NCBI GenBank assembly: GCA_024280945.1
Contig: JAMXLO010000111.1
Span: forward strand, 1-64,000
Source: Acetobacteraceae bacterium
Lineage (GTDB): Bacteria > Pseudomonadota > Alphaproteobacteria > Acetobacterales > Acetobacteraceae
Direction: 5' to 3'
Length of the DNA stretch: 64,000 nt
Under the pieces are notes generated by a model. The model saw nothing but the letters and a program-made list of their open reading frames with translations. It was not told the origin of the DNA and did no database searches. Shown in pieces: positions 17,182-26,231 of the stretch. The position numbers and the translations under genes were made by a program. The first letter of the stretch is position 1. Every line of letters starts with the position of its first letter.

Positions 17182-20100
17182 TCAGACAGAAAAATACTTC
17201 GCGTTCGGATTGAGCACTACGATCGCGCTGGTGGACTGCTCCGGGTGCAGCTGGAACTCTTCGGACATCGACACGCCGATGCGCTCTGCGCCGAGCAGCG
17301 ACAAGATCGGCGTCTGGTCTTCCAGCCGCGGACACGCCGGGTATCCAAACGAATAGCGCGAGCCGCGATAGCCCTGCGCCAGCATCTTATCCATGTCGCG
17401 ATCATCTTCCGCGGCGAAGCCGAGTTCCGCGCGGATGCGCTTGTGCACGTATTCCGCCATCGCCTCGGCCATCTCCACCGACAACCCGTGCAGATAGAGA
17501 TAGTCCTGATAGCGATTGTCCTCGAACCACGCCCGCGCGGTCTCCGACGCCTTCTGTCCCACCGTGACCACCTGCAAGGCGATCACGTCGCGCTCGGCGT
17601 CATCGACGTCACGGAAGAAGTCGGCGATGCATTCGCCGTCTTCCTTCGGCTGGCGCGGCAGCGTGAAACGGGCCAGCTCCGTGCTGCCATCCTGATCAAA
17701 TATGATCAGATCATTGCCCTGCCCTGCGGCGAGCCAATAGCCATACGCGGCCTGCGGCTTCAGAATGTCTTCTGCTTCGCATATAGCCAGCATGCGCCGC
17801 ATCACCGGACGCAGTTCCTGCTTTGCCCAGCCCAGGAAATCCTCCAGCGAGCGCCCCTGTTTCCGGAAGCCCCACTGGAACTGGTACAGGCTGCGCTCGT
17901 TGACGAACGGCACGATCGCTTTCGGGGCAGCCTCGATCACCCGCGCACCCCAGAACGGCGGCGCCGAGACCGGCACGTCGCGCGTCAGCCGCCGGCGCCG
18001 CGCCTGCACCGTGCCGACATCCACCGGCCGAAATGCGCGCGCGTCGGCCTGGCCCAGCGTGCGTGACGTGTTGCGCGCCTTGCCGGTCCGCTTGGCCTGG
18101 ATTGCAGCGAGATAGTCGTCGAACGCGTTGCCGGTCACCTTGTCCATCAGATGCAGTCCGTCGAACGCATCGCGCGCATAGGCGACGCGGCCACAGGCAT
18201 AAGCCTGGACGCAGGCGTCTTCGACATAGGTGCGGGTCAGCGCCGCGCCGCCAAGCAGCACCGGCACCTCGAGCCCCTGGCGGGTCATCTCTTCCAGGTT
18301 CTCGCGCATGACGACGGTTGATTTCACCAGCAGTCCCGACATGCCGATGGCATGCGCCTGGTGCTCCTTCGCCGCCGCCAGCATGTCGGTCAGCGGCACC
18401 TTGATCCCGAGATTGACAACGCGATAGCCGTTGTTGGTCAGGATGATGTCGACCAGGTTCTTGCCGATGTCGTGCACGTCGCCCTTCACCGTGGCGAGCA
18501 CGATCGTGCCCTTCTCCTGGCCTTCGACGCGCTCCATGAACGGCTCGAGATACGCCACCGCCGTCTTCATCGTTTCGGCGCTCTGCAGCACGAAAGGCAG
18601 CTGCATCTTGCCGGCACCGAACAGATCGCCCACTACCTTCATGCCGTCGAGCAGCACGTTGTTGATGATGTCGAGCGGCGACAGTGACTTCAGCGCTTGG
18701 TCCAGGTCCTCGGTCAGCCCCTTGCGGTCGCCATCGACGATGCGATCCTTCAGCCGGCCTTCCACCGTGTCGGCGCGCTTCTTGGCGGTGGCATCCGCCG
18801 CCTTGCGATCAGCAAAAATCTCCAACATGCGCTGCAGCGGATCGTAGCCATCCGAACGGCGGTCAAAGATCAGGTCCTCGGCGACCTTCACCTCCTCCGG
18901 CGCGATCATATGCAGCGGCCGGATCTTCGACACATGCACGATCGCGCCGGTCATTCCGGCGCGCACCGCGTGGTCGAGGAACACGCTGTTCAGCACCGCC
19001 CGCGCCGCCGGGTTCAACCCGAAGCTGACGTTCGACAGGCCGAGAATGATCTGGATGTCGGGGAATTCGGCGCGGATCGCGGCGATGCCTTCCAGCGTCC
19101 ACAACGCCAGCTTGCGATCGTCCTCGTTGCCGGTGGCGATGGTGAAGGTCAGCGGGTCGATCAGCAGATCCGACTGCGGCAGGCCATGGCGATTGCAGGC
19201 GAAATCCACCAGCCGTCGCGCGACTTCGAGCTTGCGTTCCGCGGTCTTCGCCATGCCGGTCTCGTCGATCGTCAGCGCGATCACCGCTGCGCCGAACTGC
19301 TTTGCCAGCTGCAGGCGATCCGCCGCGTGCTGCTCGCCATCCTCGAAATTGATCGAATTGATGATCGGCTTGCCACCGTGCAGCTTCAGCGCCGCCGCGA
19401 TCACCGGCGTTTCCGTGCTGTCGATCACCAGCGGCGCGTTCACAGACGAGGTGAAGCGACGCACGACTTCGGTCATCTCCGCCATTTCATCACGGCCGAC
19501 GAATGCGGTGCAGACATCGAGCGCGTTGGAGCCTTCGCCCAACTGCTCGCGACCCATCGACACGCAGCCGTCCCAGTCGTGGCGCTCCTGCAAATCACGC
19601 CATTTCTTCGAACCATTCGCATTGCAGCGTTCGCCGATGGCAAAGAACGCGTTCTCCTGCCGCAGCGGCACCGACTGATAAAGACTGGCGACCGATGGCA
19701 CCCAGACAGAGTTCCGCTGGACCGGGGTCGGGCGGTTATCGCCGCGCCGACGCAACATCGCATCGAGGGCCGCGATGTGCTGCACGTTGGTGCCGCAGCA
19801 GCCGCCGATCAGGTTCACACCGTCCTGTTCGACGAAGCGCTCGAGCCACGTCGTGAGATCAGCCGGCGTCAGCGGAAAGTGTGTCTGGCCATCGACAAGT
19901 TCCGGCAGCCCGGCATTTGGCTGCACCGACAGCAGGCCCGACCAACTGCCGGACAGCCAGCGGATATGCTCCGCCATTTCCTGCGGTCCGGTGGCACAGT
20001 TTAGCCCCATCAGCGGCACATCGAGCGCATTGACGATCGCCGCAGCGCTGGCGATGTCCGGGCCGACCAGCAGGGTACCCGTGGTCTCCACCGTGACCTG

Positions 20101-20667
20101 CACGAAGATCGGAATGTCGCTGCCGGCCTCGGCGCGCGCAATCTTGGCGCCATTGACCGCCGCCTTGATCTGCAGCGGGTCCTGGCAGGTCTCGATCAGG
20201 ATCGCATCGACGCCGCCGGCGATCAGGCCACGGCACTGTTCCGTCAGCGCCGCTTCCAAGGGGTCGTAGGCGATATTGCCGAGAGTGGGCAGTTTGGTGC
20301 CCGGGCCGACACTGCCGAGTACCCAACGATGCCGGCCATCGCTGAACTGACCCGCGGCCTCGCGCGCCAGTTCGGCGCCGCGCCGGTTGACTTCGAAGGC
20401 GCGGTCCGCAATGCCGAATTCGCCCAGCGTGATCGGCGAGCCGCCGAATGTGTCGGTCTCCACCATATCGGCGCCGGCCTCGAAGTAGCCGCGGTGCAGT
20501 TCGCGCACCAGGTCGGGCCGTGTCAGACACAGAATATCGGTGCAGTTCTCCTTGCCGAGAAAATCGCGCTCGATGTCCAACGGCATCCCGAGAATGCGCG
20601 TGCCGATGGCACCGTCGCACAGCAGCACCCTCTCTCGCAGCACATCGAGCAGGTGGGGTCGGGCCAT
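17182..20667 (-). CDS. metH: cobalamin-dependent methionine synthase
   Basis: 1161 residues, a full-length MetH. The order is a homocysteine-binding barrel (zinc cysteines in GLNCATGP about 222 and GGCCGT about 287), a pterin/folate-binding domain (from about 355, containing VIDSTETPVIAAALK and INSINFEDGE), a helical cap (LDGMKVVGDLFGAGKMQLPFVLQ), the B12-binding domain with DVHDIGKN (His about 730), and the SAM-dependent reactivation domain (YRGSRYSFGYPACPRLEDQ). It transfers methyl from 5-methyl-THF to homocysteine. ATG 20667 gives MARPHLLDVL; further upstream codons overlap the deaminase gene, whose stop is one base away. It is the last gene of the sahR-like/deaminase/metH operon. Confidence 0.97.
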   Translation of the reverse strand: MARPHLLDVLRERVLLCDGAIGTRILGMPLDIERDFLGKENCTDILCLTRPDLVRELHRGYFEAGADMVETDTFGGSPITLGEFGIADRAFEVNRRGAELAREAAGQFSDGRHRWVLGSVGPGTKLPTLGNIAYDPLEAALTEQCRGLIAGGVDAILIETCQDPLQIKAAVNGAKIARAEAGSDIPIFVQVTVETTGTLLVGPDIASAAAIVNALDVPLMGLNCATGPQEMAEHIRWLSGSWSGLLSVQPNAGLPELVDGQTHFPLTPADLTTWLERFVEQDGVNLIGGCCGTNVQHIAALDAMLRRRGDNRPTPVQRNSVWVPSVASLYQSVPLRQENAFFAIGERCNANGSKKWRDLQERHDWDGCVSMGREQLGEGSNALDVCTAFVGRDEMAEMTEVVRRFTSSVNAPLVIDSTETPVIAAALKLHGGKPIINSINFEDGEQHAADRLQLAKQFGAAVIALTIDETGMAKTAERKLEVARRLVDFACNRHGLPQSDLLIDPLTFTIATGNEDDRKLALWTLEGIAAIRAEFPDIQIILGLSNVSFGLNPAARAVLNSVFLDHAVRAGMTGAIVHVSKIRPLHMIAPEEVKVAEDLIFDRRSDGYDPLQRMLEIFADRKAADATAKKRADTVEGRLKDRIVDGDRKGLTEDLDQALKSLSPLDIINNVLLDGMKVVGDLFGAGKMQLPFVLQSAETMKTAVAYLEPFMERVEGQEKGTIVLATVKGDVHDIGKNLVDIILTNNGYRVVNLGIKVPLTDMLAAAKEHQAHAIGMSGLLVKSTVVMRENLEEMTRQGLEVPVLLGGAALTRTYVEDACVQAYACGRVAYARDAFDGLHLMDKVTGNAFDDYLAAIQAKRTGKARNTSRTLGQADARAFRPVDVGTVQARRRRLTRDVPVSAPPFWGARVIEAAPKAIVPFVNERSLYQFQWGFRKQGRSLEDFLGWAKQELRPVMRRMLAICEAEDILKPQAAYGYWLAAGQGNDLIIFDQDGSTELARFTLPRQPKEDGECIADFFRDVDDAERDVIALQVVTVGQKASETARAWFEDNRYQDYLYLHGLSVEMAEAMAEYVHKRIRAELGFAAEDDRDMDKMLAQGYRGSRYSFGYPACPRLEDQTPILSLLGAERIGVSMSEEFQLHPEQSTSAIVVLNPNAKYFSV

Positions 20668-20668
20668 G

Positions 20669-21706
20669 CTAATTCCTCGGTGCGGCTGAAAGTCGGCGGT
20701 CGGCGACGTAGGCGTCCAGTCGCGCGACATGATTTGCTATTTCTGCTGAGGGCAGGAAGCTCGCAGTCAGGCTGTTGCGCGCAAGCGTGACGATCTGGTC
20801 ATCCGACAACGCAAGAGCATCGCGGCACTCGATGAAGTTGTCGTTGACATAGCCAGCGAAGTACGCCGGATCGTCCGAGTTCATCGAGACGTTCAGCCCG
20901 GCTTCCAGCATCGCGCGCAATGGATGTGCCGCAAGCGACGGCACCACATTGAGCCGCAGGTTGGAAAGCGGACAGACAGTGAGCGGCGTCTGGCGTTCCG
21001 CCAATAGGCGCACCAGCGTCGGATCGCTCATGCAGGCGACACCGTGATCGATACGGTCAATCTGCAGCAGGTCTGCCGCTTCGCGCACATACGAAGCTGG
21101 CCCCTCTTCGCCGGCATGCACGGTGATACGGAAGCCTCGCTCGCGGCAGGTGCGGAAGTAGCGCGCGAAGCGTGACGGTGGATTGCCCACCTCTGCGCCA
21201 CCCAGACCAAACCCGGCGATCTGTTCGGCCCACGGCATGACGGCGTCCAGCAGCTGCAACGCCTCGGCCTCGCTGCGATGGCGCTGCGCGCTGACCAGTA
21301 GACCGGCGCTGATGCCATCGTTTCGTGTCGCGTCGCGTATGGCGGCCAGGACACCGTCCATTACCGCTTCTATCGCAATGCCGCGCTCGGTGAAGCTCTG
21401 CGGACCAAGGAAAAGCTCGGCACGAACCACGGCGTCTGAGTGCGCACGGCGCAAATAGGCGTGGGTGATGTCGTAGAAGTCGCGCTCCTGCATCAGCACG
21501 CGACAGCCCTCGTAATACAGATCGAGGAAGGCTTGCAGATTGCGGAAGCGGTATGCGCCGCGCAGTGCCTCCGGTGTTTCCCAGCGCGGACGCAGGCCAT
21601 TGCGCGCCGCGAGCTCCAGCAGCAACTCAGCCTCGATGCTGCCTTCGAGGTGCATGTGCAACTCGGCCTTCGGCATGCAGCGGATGAATGCGTCGGGATC
21701 GGCCAT
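20669..21706 (-). CDS. add: adenosine/adenine deaminase family protein
   Basis: 345 residues of the metal-dependent purine deaminase family. The zinc ligands are H17 and H19 (HMHLEGS), a histidine in HAGEEG, and the Asp of NSDDPAYF; HGVAC supplies the catalytic His. The enzyme hydrolytically deaminates adenosine to inosine, or adenine to hypoxanthine. The DDPAYF variant, rather than a DDPxxFGT form, is what I associate with the adenine-deaminase branch, so adenine may be the true substrate; this is inferred. The start codon directly follows the stop of the sahR-like gene (TGA-ATG) and its stop is one base before the metH start, so the three genes are translationally coupled. Confidence 0.9.
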   Translation of the reverse strand: MADPDAFIRCMPKAELHMHLEGSIEAELLLELAARNGLRPRWETPEALRGAYRFRNLQAFLDLYYEGCRVLMQERDFYDITHAYLRRAHSDAVVRAELFLGPQSFTERGIAIEAVMDGVLAAIRDATRNDGISAGLLVSAQRHRSEAEALQLLDAVMPWAEQIAGFGLGGAEVGNPPSRFARYFRTCRERGFRITVHAGEEGPASYVREAADLLQIDRIDHGVACMSDPTLVRLLAERQTPLTVCPLSNLRLNVVPSLAAHPLRAMLEAGLNVSMNSDDPAYFAGYVNDNFIECRDALALSDDQIVTLARNSLTASFLPSAEIANHVARLDAYVADRRLSAAPRN

Positions 21707-22666
21707 TCACATGACCAGTTCACGCGGCGGCGCCACCGGCGCCTGTGCGGCGGCCGTCGCCGGCCAGAGTTGGATGCTGAGCGGTCCATGGATCGTCACT
21801 GGTGACGCCGGGCTCATGCCAACGCCTTGCAACAGACCCTGCATCGCCTCGTCGCTGAACCCAGGCCAGCGGTGCGCCAGTCGGGTCAGCAGCTCATCGC
21901 GCTCATGCTGTGCCAGGTCGATGACAATCAATTGCCCGCCAGGTTGCAGCACGCGCGCAACTTCGGCCAGCACGCCGGGCGGGTCCTCGGCGTAGTGCAG
22001 CACCATCTGCAAGACGGCCAGATCGAACGACGCGTCCGGAAACGGCAGGCGATACATGTCGGCCAGCCGCACAGAACAGTGGTCCAGGCCAGCCCGCGCG
22101 AGCCGCGCCCGGGCCAGCGCCAGCATGGCCTTGGAAGCATCGACCCCGATCCCTTGGCTGATGCGCGGCGCCAGCAGTTCCAGCACGCGTCCCGTACCGG
22201 TGCCGATGTCCAGCAGCCGGCCGGCGTGCTGTTGCGGCACCAAGTCGAGCAGCGCCGTCTCCACCGCAGTCGCCGGCAGATCGAGCGCCCGCATCTCGTC
22301 CCAATCGGCGCCCTGTCGTCGGAAGCTTTCTGACGCCACGCGGGCCCTCTCGGCCAGCACGCGGGCCGCCTGCCGACGATCGGCATCAAGCACCGGATCG
22401 CCGTCCGGCAGCCGTGCCACGAGATCGCGCGCCAGCGAGCCTGCCTCCCCATGGGGCAGGGCAAACCAGGCATTGGCGCCCTCGCGGACCCGTTCGAGCA
22501 GTCCGCAGTCACACAACAGCTTCAGATGGCGTGACAGACGGGGCTGCGACTGGCCAAGGATCTCGGTGAACTCCGAGACGCAATAGGCGCCCCGCGCGGC
22601 CAGCGCCAGGAGCCGAAGGCGGGTCGGCTCGGCAGCGGCACGCAGACTGGTCAGCAGAGCGTCCAT
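21707..22666 (-). CDS. sahR: SahR-like ArsR-family regulator with C-terminal methyltransferase domain
   Basis: 319 residues from ATG 22666. Residues 1-75 are an ArsR-type winged helix (AAEPTRLRLLALAA, then SQPRLSRHLKLL recognition helix). Residues about 145-270 are a class I SAM-dependent methyltransferase fold with the binding loop LLDIGTGTGR at 151-160. SahR repressors, known from comparative genomics and tested in Desulfovibrio, have this architecture, sense S-adenosylhomocysteine with the methyltransferase-like domain and control SAM-cycle genes. Being first in an operon with metH fits that role. A TTG at 22675 is an alternative start. There are no metal-binding ArsR cysteine motifs of the ArsR/SmtB type, so a metalloregulator is less likely. 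Confidence 0.85.
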   Translation of the reverse strand: MDALLTSLRAAAEPTRLRLLALAARGAYCVSEFTEILGQSQPRLSRHLKLLCDCGLLERVREGANAWFALPHGEAGSLARDLVARLPDGDPVLDADRRQAARVLAERARVASESFRRQGADWDEMRALDLPATAVETALLDLVPQQHAGRLLDIGTGTGRVLELLAPRISQGIGVDASKAMLALARARLARAGLDHCSVRLADMYRLPFPDASFDLAVLQMVLHYAEDPPGVLAEVARVLQPGGQLIVIDLAQHERDELLTRLAHRWPGFSDEAMQGLLQGVGMSPASPVTIHGPLSIQLWPATAAAQAPVAPPRELVM

Positions 22667-22677
22667 CGGCTCCAAAT

Positions 22678-22699
22678 GACATAAACATATCCTTATGTC
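22678..22699. promoter_or_regulatory. palindromic operator upstream of sahR-add-metH
   Basis: A 22-bp imperfect palindrome: left arm GACATAA (22678-22684), right arm TTATGTC (22693-22699), with a symmetric ATAT at the centre; 18 of 22 positions are symmetric. It sits 12 bp upstream of the regulator's ATG and overlaps the predicted -10 box and transcription start, the expected place for an autorepressor site. It is the best operator candidate in the window and most likely bound by the adjacent SahR-like protein. Confidence 0.75.
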
Positions 22700-22720
22700 C
22701 AGTTATCCCAATGCATCAAG
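22692..22720 (-). promoter_or_regulatory. putative promoter of the sahR-add-metH operon
   Basis: Read on the minus strand, CTTGAT (22720-22715) and CATAAG (22697-22692) are spaced by 17 nt. The -10 box overlaps the palindromic operator, so repressor binding would block RNA polymerase. The leader would be short (about 20 nt). The call is from motif and spacing only. Confidence 0.5.
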
Positions 22721-22770
22721 TCTACGTGCGGCGCCACGGTCCGGCTGACGGCTAACGCCAGATCGGCGGC

Positions 22771-23361
22771 ATGCGCGTCCTGGTCATCTATTGCCATCCC
22801 GTGGCGGAAAGCTTCGCCGCATCGGCGCATCGGACGGTGCTGGAGGCGCTGGCCGAAGCCGGCCACGAGGTCACCGAGGTCGATCTCTACGCCGAACGCT
22901 TCGATCCGGTGATGAGCCGGCAGGAGCGCCTGGAGTATCTCAATACCGAGCGCAACGAGCGCCTGGTGCAGCGCTATGACGACCAACTCGCAACTGCCGA
23001 AGCGCTGGTGCTGGTCTACCCGTCCTGGTGGTACGGCATGCCGGCGATGCTGAAGGGCTACTTCGATCGCGTCTGGCTGCCTGGGGTGGCATTCGACGTC
23101 ACGCCGGACGGCAAGGTGAAGACCGATCGGCTGAGGCAGCTACGGCGTATCCTGGTGGTGACAACCTATGGCGCCTCTTGGTCGATGGTCCGGCTCGTTC
23201 TCGGCGATCCGGCGCGCAAGCTGATCGGCCGGGCGATCCGCGCGCTTTGTGCGCGTGGATGCCGCGTGACCTGGTGCGTTCACTATAAAATGGACCGAGC
23301 CCGACCACCGGAATTGCGGTGGTTCCTGCAACGCATCCGTCAGGCTACGCTGCGACTGTAA
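22771..23361 (+). CDS. NAD(P)H quinone oxidoreductase / flavodoxin-fold protein
   Basis: 196 residues with the NQO1/KefF/MdaB-type flavodoxin fold. MRVLVIYCHPVAESFAASAHR is the FMN/FAD phosphate-binding start, followed by the ALVLVYPSWWYGMPAMLKGYFDRVWLPGVAF flavin-site segment. Such enzymes reduce quinones by two electrons with NAD(P)H. The C-terminal 40 residues are basic and less conserved. It is divergent from the sahR operon, and the regulator's palindrome lies about 72 bp from its start, so co-regulation is possible but not shown. Confidence 0.9.
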   Translation: MRVLVIYCHPVAESFAASAHRTVLEALAEAGHEVTEVDLYAERFDPVMSRQERLEYLNTERNERLVQRYDDQLATAEALVLVYPSWWYGMPAMLKGYFDRVWLPGVAFDVTPDGKVKTDRLRQLRRILVVTTYGASWSMVRLVLGDPARKLIGRAIRALCARGCRVTWCVHYKMDRARPPELRWFLQRIRQATLRL

Positions 23362-23385
23362 AGAGCCTGAGGGGGAGGCGATCCA

Positions 23386-24972
23386 ATGAAGCGACGCGAG
23401 TTGCTGGCTGCCGGCGCCTTGCTGTCGGCCGGGCTGGCGCGACCAGCCATCGCACAGGGCGCGACCAAGCCGTTGAAGTTCATCCCTGAGGGCAACCTGC
23501 AGAACCCGGATCCGATCTGGTCCACCACCACGGTGGCACGCAACTTCGGCTACATGATCTGGGACACGCTCTACGGCTGGGACATCGATCTCTCGCCGCA
23601 GCCGCAGATGGTCGAAGGTCACTCCATTGAGGACAGCGGGCGGACCTGGCGCTTCCGCCTGCGCGACGGGCAGACATTCCATGATGGCACGCCGGTGCGC
23701 GCGGCCGACTGTGTGGCCTCGATCCGACGCTGGATGAAGCGCGATGGCTTCGCCCAGCGGATCGAAGCTGTCACCAACGAGCTCATTGCGACCGACGACC
23801 GCAGCTTCGTATTCCGCCTGAAGCAGCCGTTCCCGCTTTTGGCACATGGCCTGGGCAAGCCTACCGCCAATGTCTGCTTCATCATGCCGGAAAGGATCGC
23901 CAAGACCGATCCATACAAGCAGATCGAAGAATATGTCGGCTCCGGCCCCTATGTGTTCAATCGCAGCGAATGGGCGCCGGGCGCGCTCGCCACATTCAAG
24001 CGATTCGATGCGTATGCGCCGCGCCAAGAGCCACCGAGTTTCGTCGCCGGCGGCAAGCACGCGAACTTCGAGCGCATCGAGTGGAACATCATTCCCGACC
24101 CCGCCACGTCGTCGGCGGCGATCCAATCGGGCGAGGAAGAATGGTGGCAGACGCCGACCGTCGATCTGTTGCCATTGCTGCGCAAGGCCAATGGCGTGGT
24201 TGTCGAGCGGCTCGACGATTTCGGCATCGTCGGCTGCATGCGCTTCAACATGCTGCATCCGCCATTCGACAACGTGAAGCTGCGGCGTGCATTGCTGCCG
24301 GCAATCAGCCAGGCGGACTTCATGAATGCGGCGATGGGCGGCGATCCGGAGTTGACGCGGATCGGGGTTGGCGTGTTCACGCCGGGCTCGCCGCTGGCCA
24401 ATACGGCGGGCCTTGAGACATTGACAGGACCGCGCGACACGACGCTGGCGAAGAAGCTGGTGGCAGAGAGCGGCTACAATGGCGAGAAGGTCCTGTTTAT
24501 TGCGCCGACCGACTATCCGGTGCTGAACGCCGAATGCCTGGTCGGCGTCGACCTGATGCAGAAGGTAGGCATCAATGTCGAACTGCAGAGCATGGACTGG
24601 GGCACCATGATCCAGCGCCGCAACAACAAGGACACGATCGACAAGGGCGGTTGGAGTGCATTCTGCACCGGCTGGGAAGGATTGAACCTTGTCGATCCCG
24701 GCGCGCACTATCCGATTGCCGGCACCGGCGAGAAGGGTTGGTTCGGCTGGTTCAAGAGCGACAAGATGGAGACCCTGCGCACTGCCTGGTTCAGCGCTGC
24801 CGATCTGGCGACGCAAAAGAGGGTCGCAGAAGAGATACAGCTCGATGTGTGGGCAGAGGCGCCGTACTACCCGCTCGGGCAGTGGCTGCAGCCGATCGCA
24901 CACCGCACGACGATCGAGGGCGTCGTCAAGTCGCCGTTTCCGCTGTTCTGGAACGTGAAGCGGAGCGCCTAA
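23386..24972 (+). CDS. ABC transporter substrate-binding protein, family 5 (peptide/solute)
   Basis: 528 residues with an exported N terminus: twin arginines in [16 protein letters not shown] and a cleavage site near ARPAIAQG. The rest is a SBP_bac_5 periplasmic binding fold ([47 protein letters not shown]). These proteins deliver peptides, nickel, opines or other solutes to an inner-membrane ABC permease. No permease or ATPase gene is adjacent, so it is an orphan. It is clearly paralogous to the protein at 32610-34187 along its whole length. The 3' end overlaps the convergent metX by 4 bp. Ligand unknown. Confidence 0.93.
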   Translation: MKRRELLAAGALLSAGLARPAIAQGATKPLKFIPEGNLQNPDPIWSTTTVARNFGYMIWDTLYGWDIDLSPQPQMVEGHSIEDSGRTWRFRLRDGQTFHDGTPVRAADCVASIRRWMKRDGFAQRIEAVTNELIATDDRSFVFRLKQPFPLLAHGLGKPTANVCFIMPERIAKTDPYKQIEEYVGSGPYVFNRSEWAPGALATFKRFDAYAPRQEPPSFVAGGKHANFERIEWNIIPDPATSSAAIQSGEEEWWQTPTVDLLPLLRKANGVVVERLDDFGIVGCMRFNMLHPPFDNVKLRRALLPAISQADFMNAAMGGDPELTRIGVGVFTPGSPLANTAGLETLTGPRDTTLAKKLVAESGYNGEKVLFIAPTDYPVLNAECLVGVDLMQKVGINVELQSMDWGTMIQRRNNKDTIDKGGWSAFCTGWEGLNLVDPGAHYPIAGTGEKGWFGWFKSDKMETLRTAWFSAADLATQKRVAEEIQLDVWAEAPYYPLGQWLQPIAHRTTIEGVVKSPFPLFWNVKRSA

Positions 24973-26129
24973 GTCTCCAGCCCCGCATGTATCGCGCAGC
25001 CGGCCAGAAAACCGGCCAGGGTGCGGTGAAAGTCGGGCTCGTCGAGCAGGAATGCGTCGTGGCCCTTGTCGGAGGGGATCTCCACGAAAGACACGTTGGC
25101 GCCAGCCCGGTTCAGGGCGCGGGCGATCGCACGGCTCTCCGCGGTCGGAAACAGCCAGTCAGAGGTGAACGACACCAGCAGGAAGCGCGTACTGGTGCCG
25201 CGGAACGCATTCGCAACGTCGCCATGGAACTCCACGGCGAGGTCGAAATAGTCCATCGCGCGCGTGATCGTCAGATACGAGTTCGCATCGAAGCGCTGGA
25301 CGAAGGTCGAACCCTGGTGACGCAGGTAGCTCTCGACCTCGAACATCTCACCGAACAGGCCGATCGCCTCGGAGGGATCCTTGGGTGCGTTCTGCAGGCG
25401 GCGCCCAAACTTACGCGTCATCGCTTCCTCGGAGAGGTAGGTGATGTGCGCGCACATCCGCGCCACGGCGAGGCCACGCGCCGGCACCCGACCGCTCGCC
25501 CAGTAGCGGCCGCCGTCCCAGTCGGGATCGGCGAAGATCGCCTGACGGCCGACTTCGTGGAAGGCGATGTTCTGCGCGGAATGATACGCCGCGCAGGCAA
25601 TCGGCAGAGCGGCCAACACTGCGTCGGGATAGCTCGCCACCCATTGCAGCACCTGCATGCCACCCATCGAGCCACCCATGACCGCGAACAGTCGCGTGAT
25701 GCCCAGGTGGTCGATCAGCATCTTCTGCGCCCGCACCATGTCGCCGATGGTCACGGGGGGAAAGTCAGTACCCCAGAGCCCCATCCCATCGTCACGCATG
25801 CTGCGTGGCCCAGATGAGCCCATGCACCCGCCAAGCACATTGACGCAGATCACGAAGTAGCGGTCGGTATCCACCGGCAGGCCCGGGCCGACCACCATGT
25901 CCCACCAGCCATCCTTGCCGGTGAGCGGATGCCGTTCGGCGACATACTGGTCGCCGGTGAGCGCATGACAGACCAGAATGGCATTGGACCGCGCCGCGTT
26001 GAGCGTGCCGTAGGTGCGATACGCGACCGTCATCCGCCGCAGGCGCACGCCGCAGTCCAGCGCCATTCCGTCCTCGAACGTGACGCTGGGGCTGTGTTCG
26101 GTGGCGGCGAGCGCTGTAGCCGTGTCCAT
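24969..26129 (-). CDS. metX: homoserine O-acyltransferase
   Basis: 386 residues, alpha/beta-hydrolase fold. The nucleophilic serine is in [12 protein letters not shown] (about 153), the Asp in FTSDWLFPT (about 323) and the His in [10 protein letters not shown] (about 355); [24 protein letters not shown] is the family-specific N-terminal segment. It acylates L-homoserine with acetyl-CoA (or succinyl-CoA in some relatives) as the first committed step of methionine synthesis. In many alphaproteobacteria metW follows directly, but here the downstream neighbour is a convergent substrate-binding protein gene. No SAM-II riboswitch pattern is visible upstream. Confidence 0.95.
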   Translation of the reverse strand: MDTATALAATEHSPSVTFEDGMALDCGVRLRRMTVAYRTYGTLNAARSNAILVCHALTGDQYVAERHPLTGKDGWWDMVVGPGLPVDTDRYFVICVNVLGGCMGSSGPRSMRDDGMGLWGTDFPPVTIGDMVRAQKMLIDHLGITRLFAVMGGSMGGMQVLQWVASYPDAVLAALPIACAAYHSAQNIAFHEVGRQAIFADPDWDGGRYWASGRVPARGLAVARMCAHITYLSEEAMTRKFGRRLQNAPKDPSEAIGLFGEMFEVESYLRHQGSTFVQRFDANSYLTITRAMDYFDLAVEFHGDVANAFRGTSTRFLLVSFTSDWLFPTAESRAIARALNRAGANVSFVEIPSDKGHDAFLLDEPDFHRTLAGFLAGCAIHAGLET

Positions 26130-26231
26130 CTCGCATTTGCATAGGCCCGGCGCGGGCCGGTCGCAACGGTCCGCGTGCTGTTTGCACGTCGGCCCGCTTC
26201 GGCTATCAGTGCCGGCCTTGTTCCGGCCGGT

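Noticed and set aside
22676-22770. Cobalamin or SAH riboswitch upstream of the metH operon
   Set aside because: The gap is too short and shows an operator palindrome instead of riboswitch helices.
26130-26231. SAM-II-type riboswitch upstream of metX
   Set aside because: The pattern of SAM-II was not recognised in this short divergent gap.
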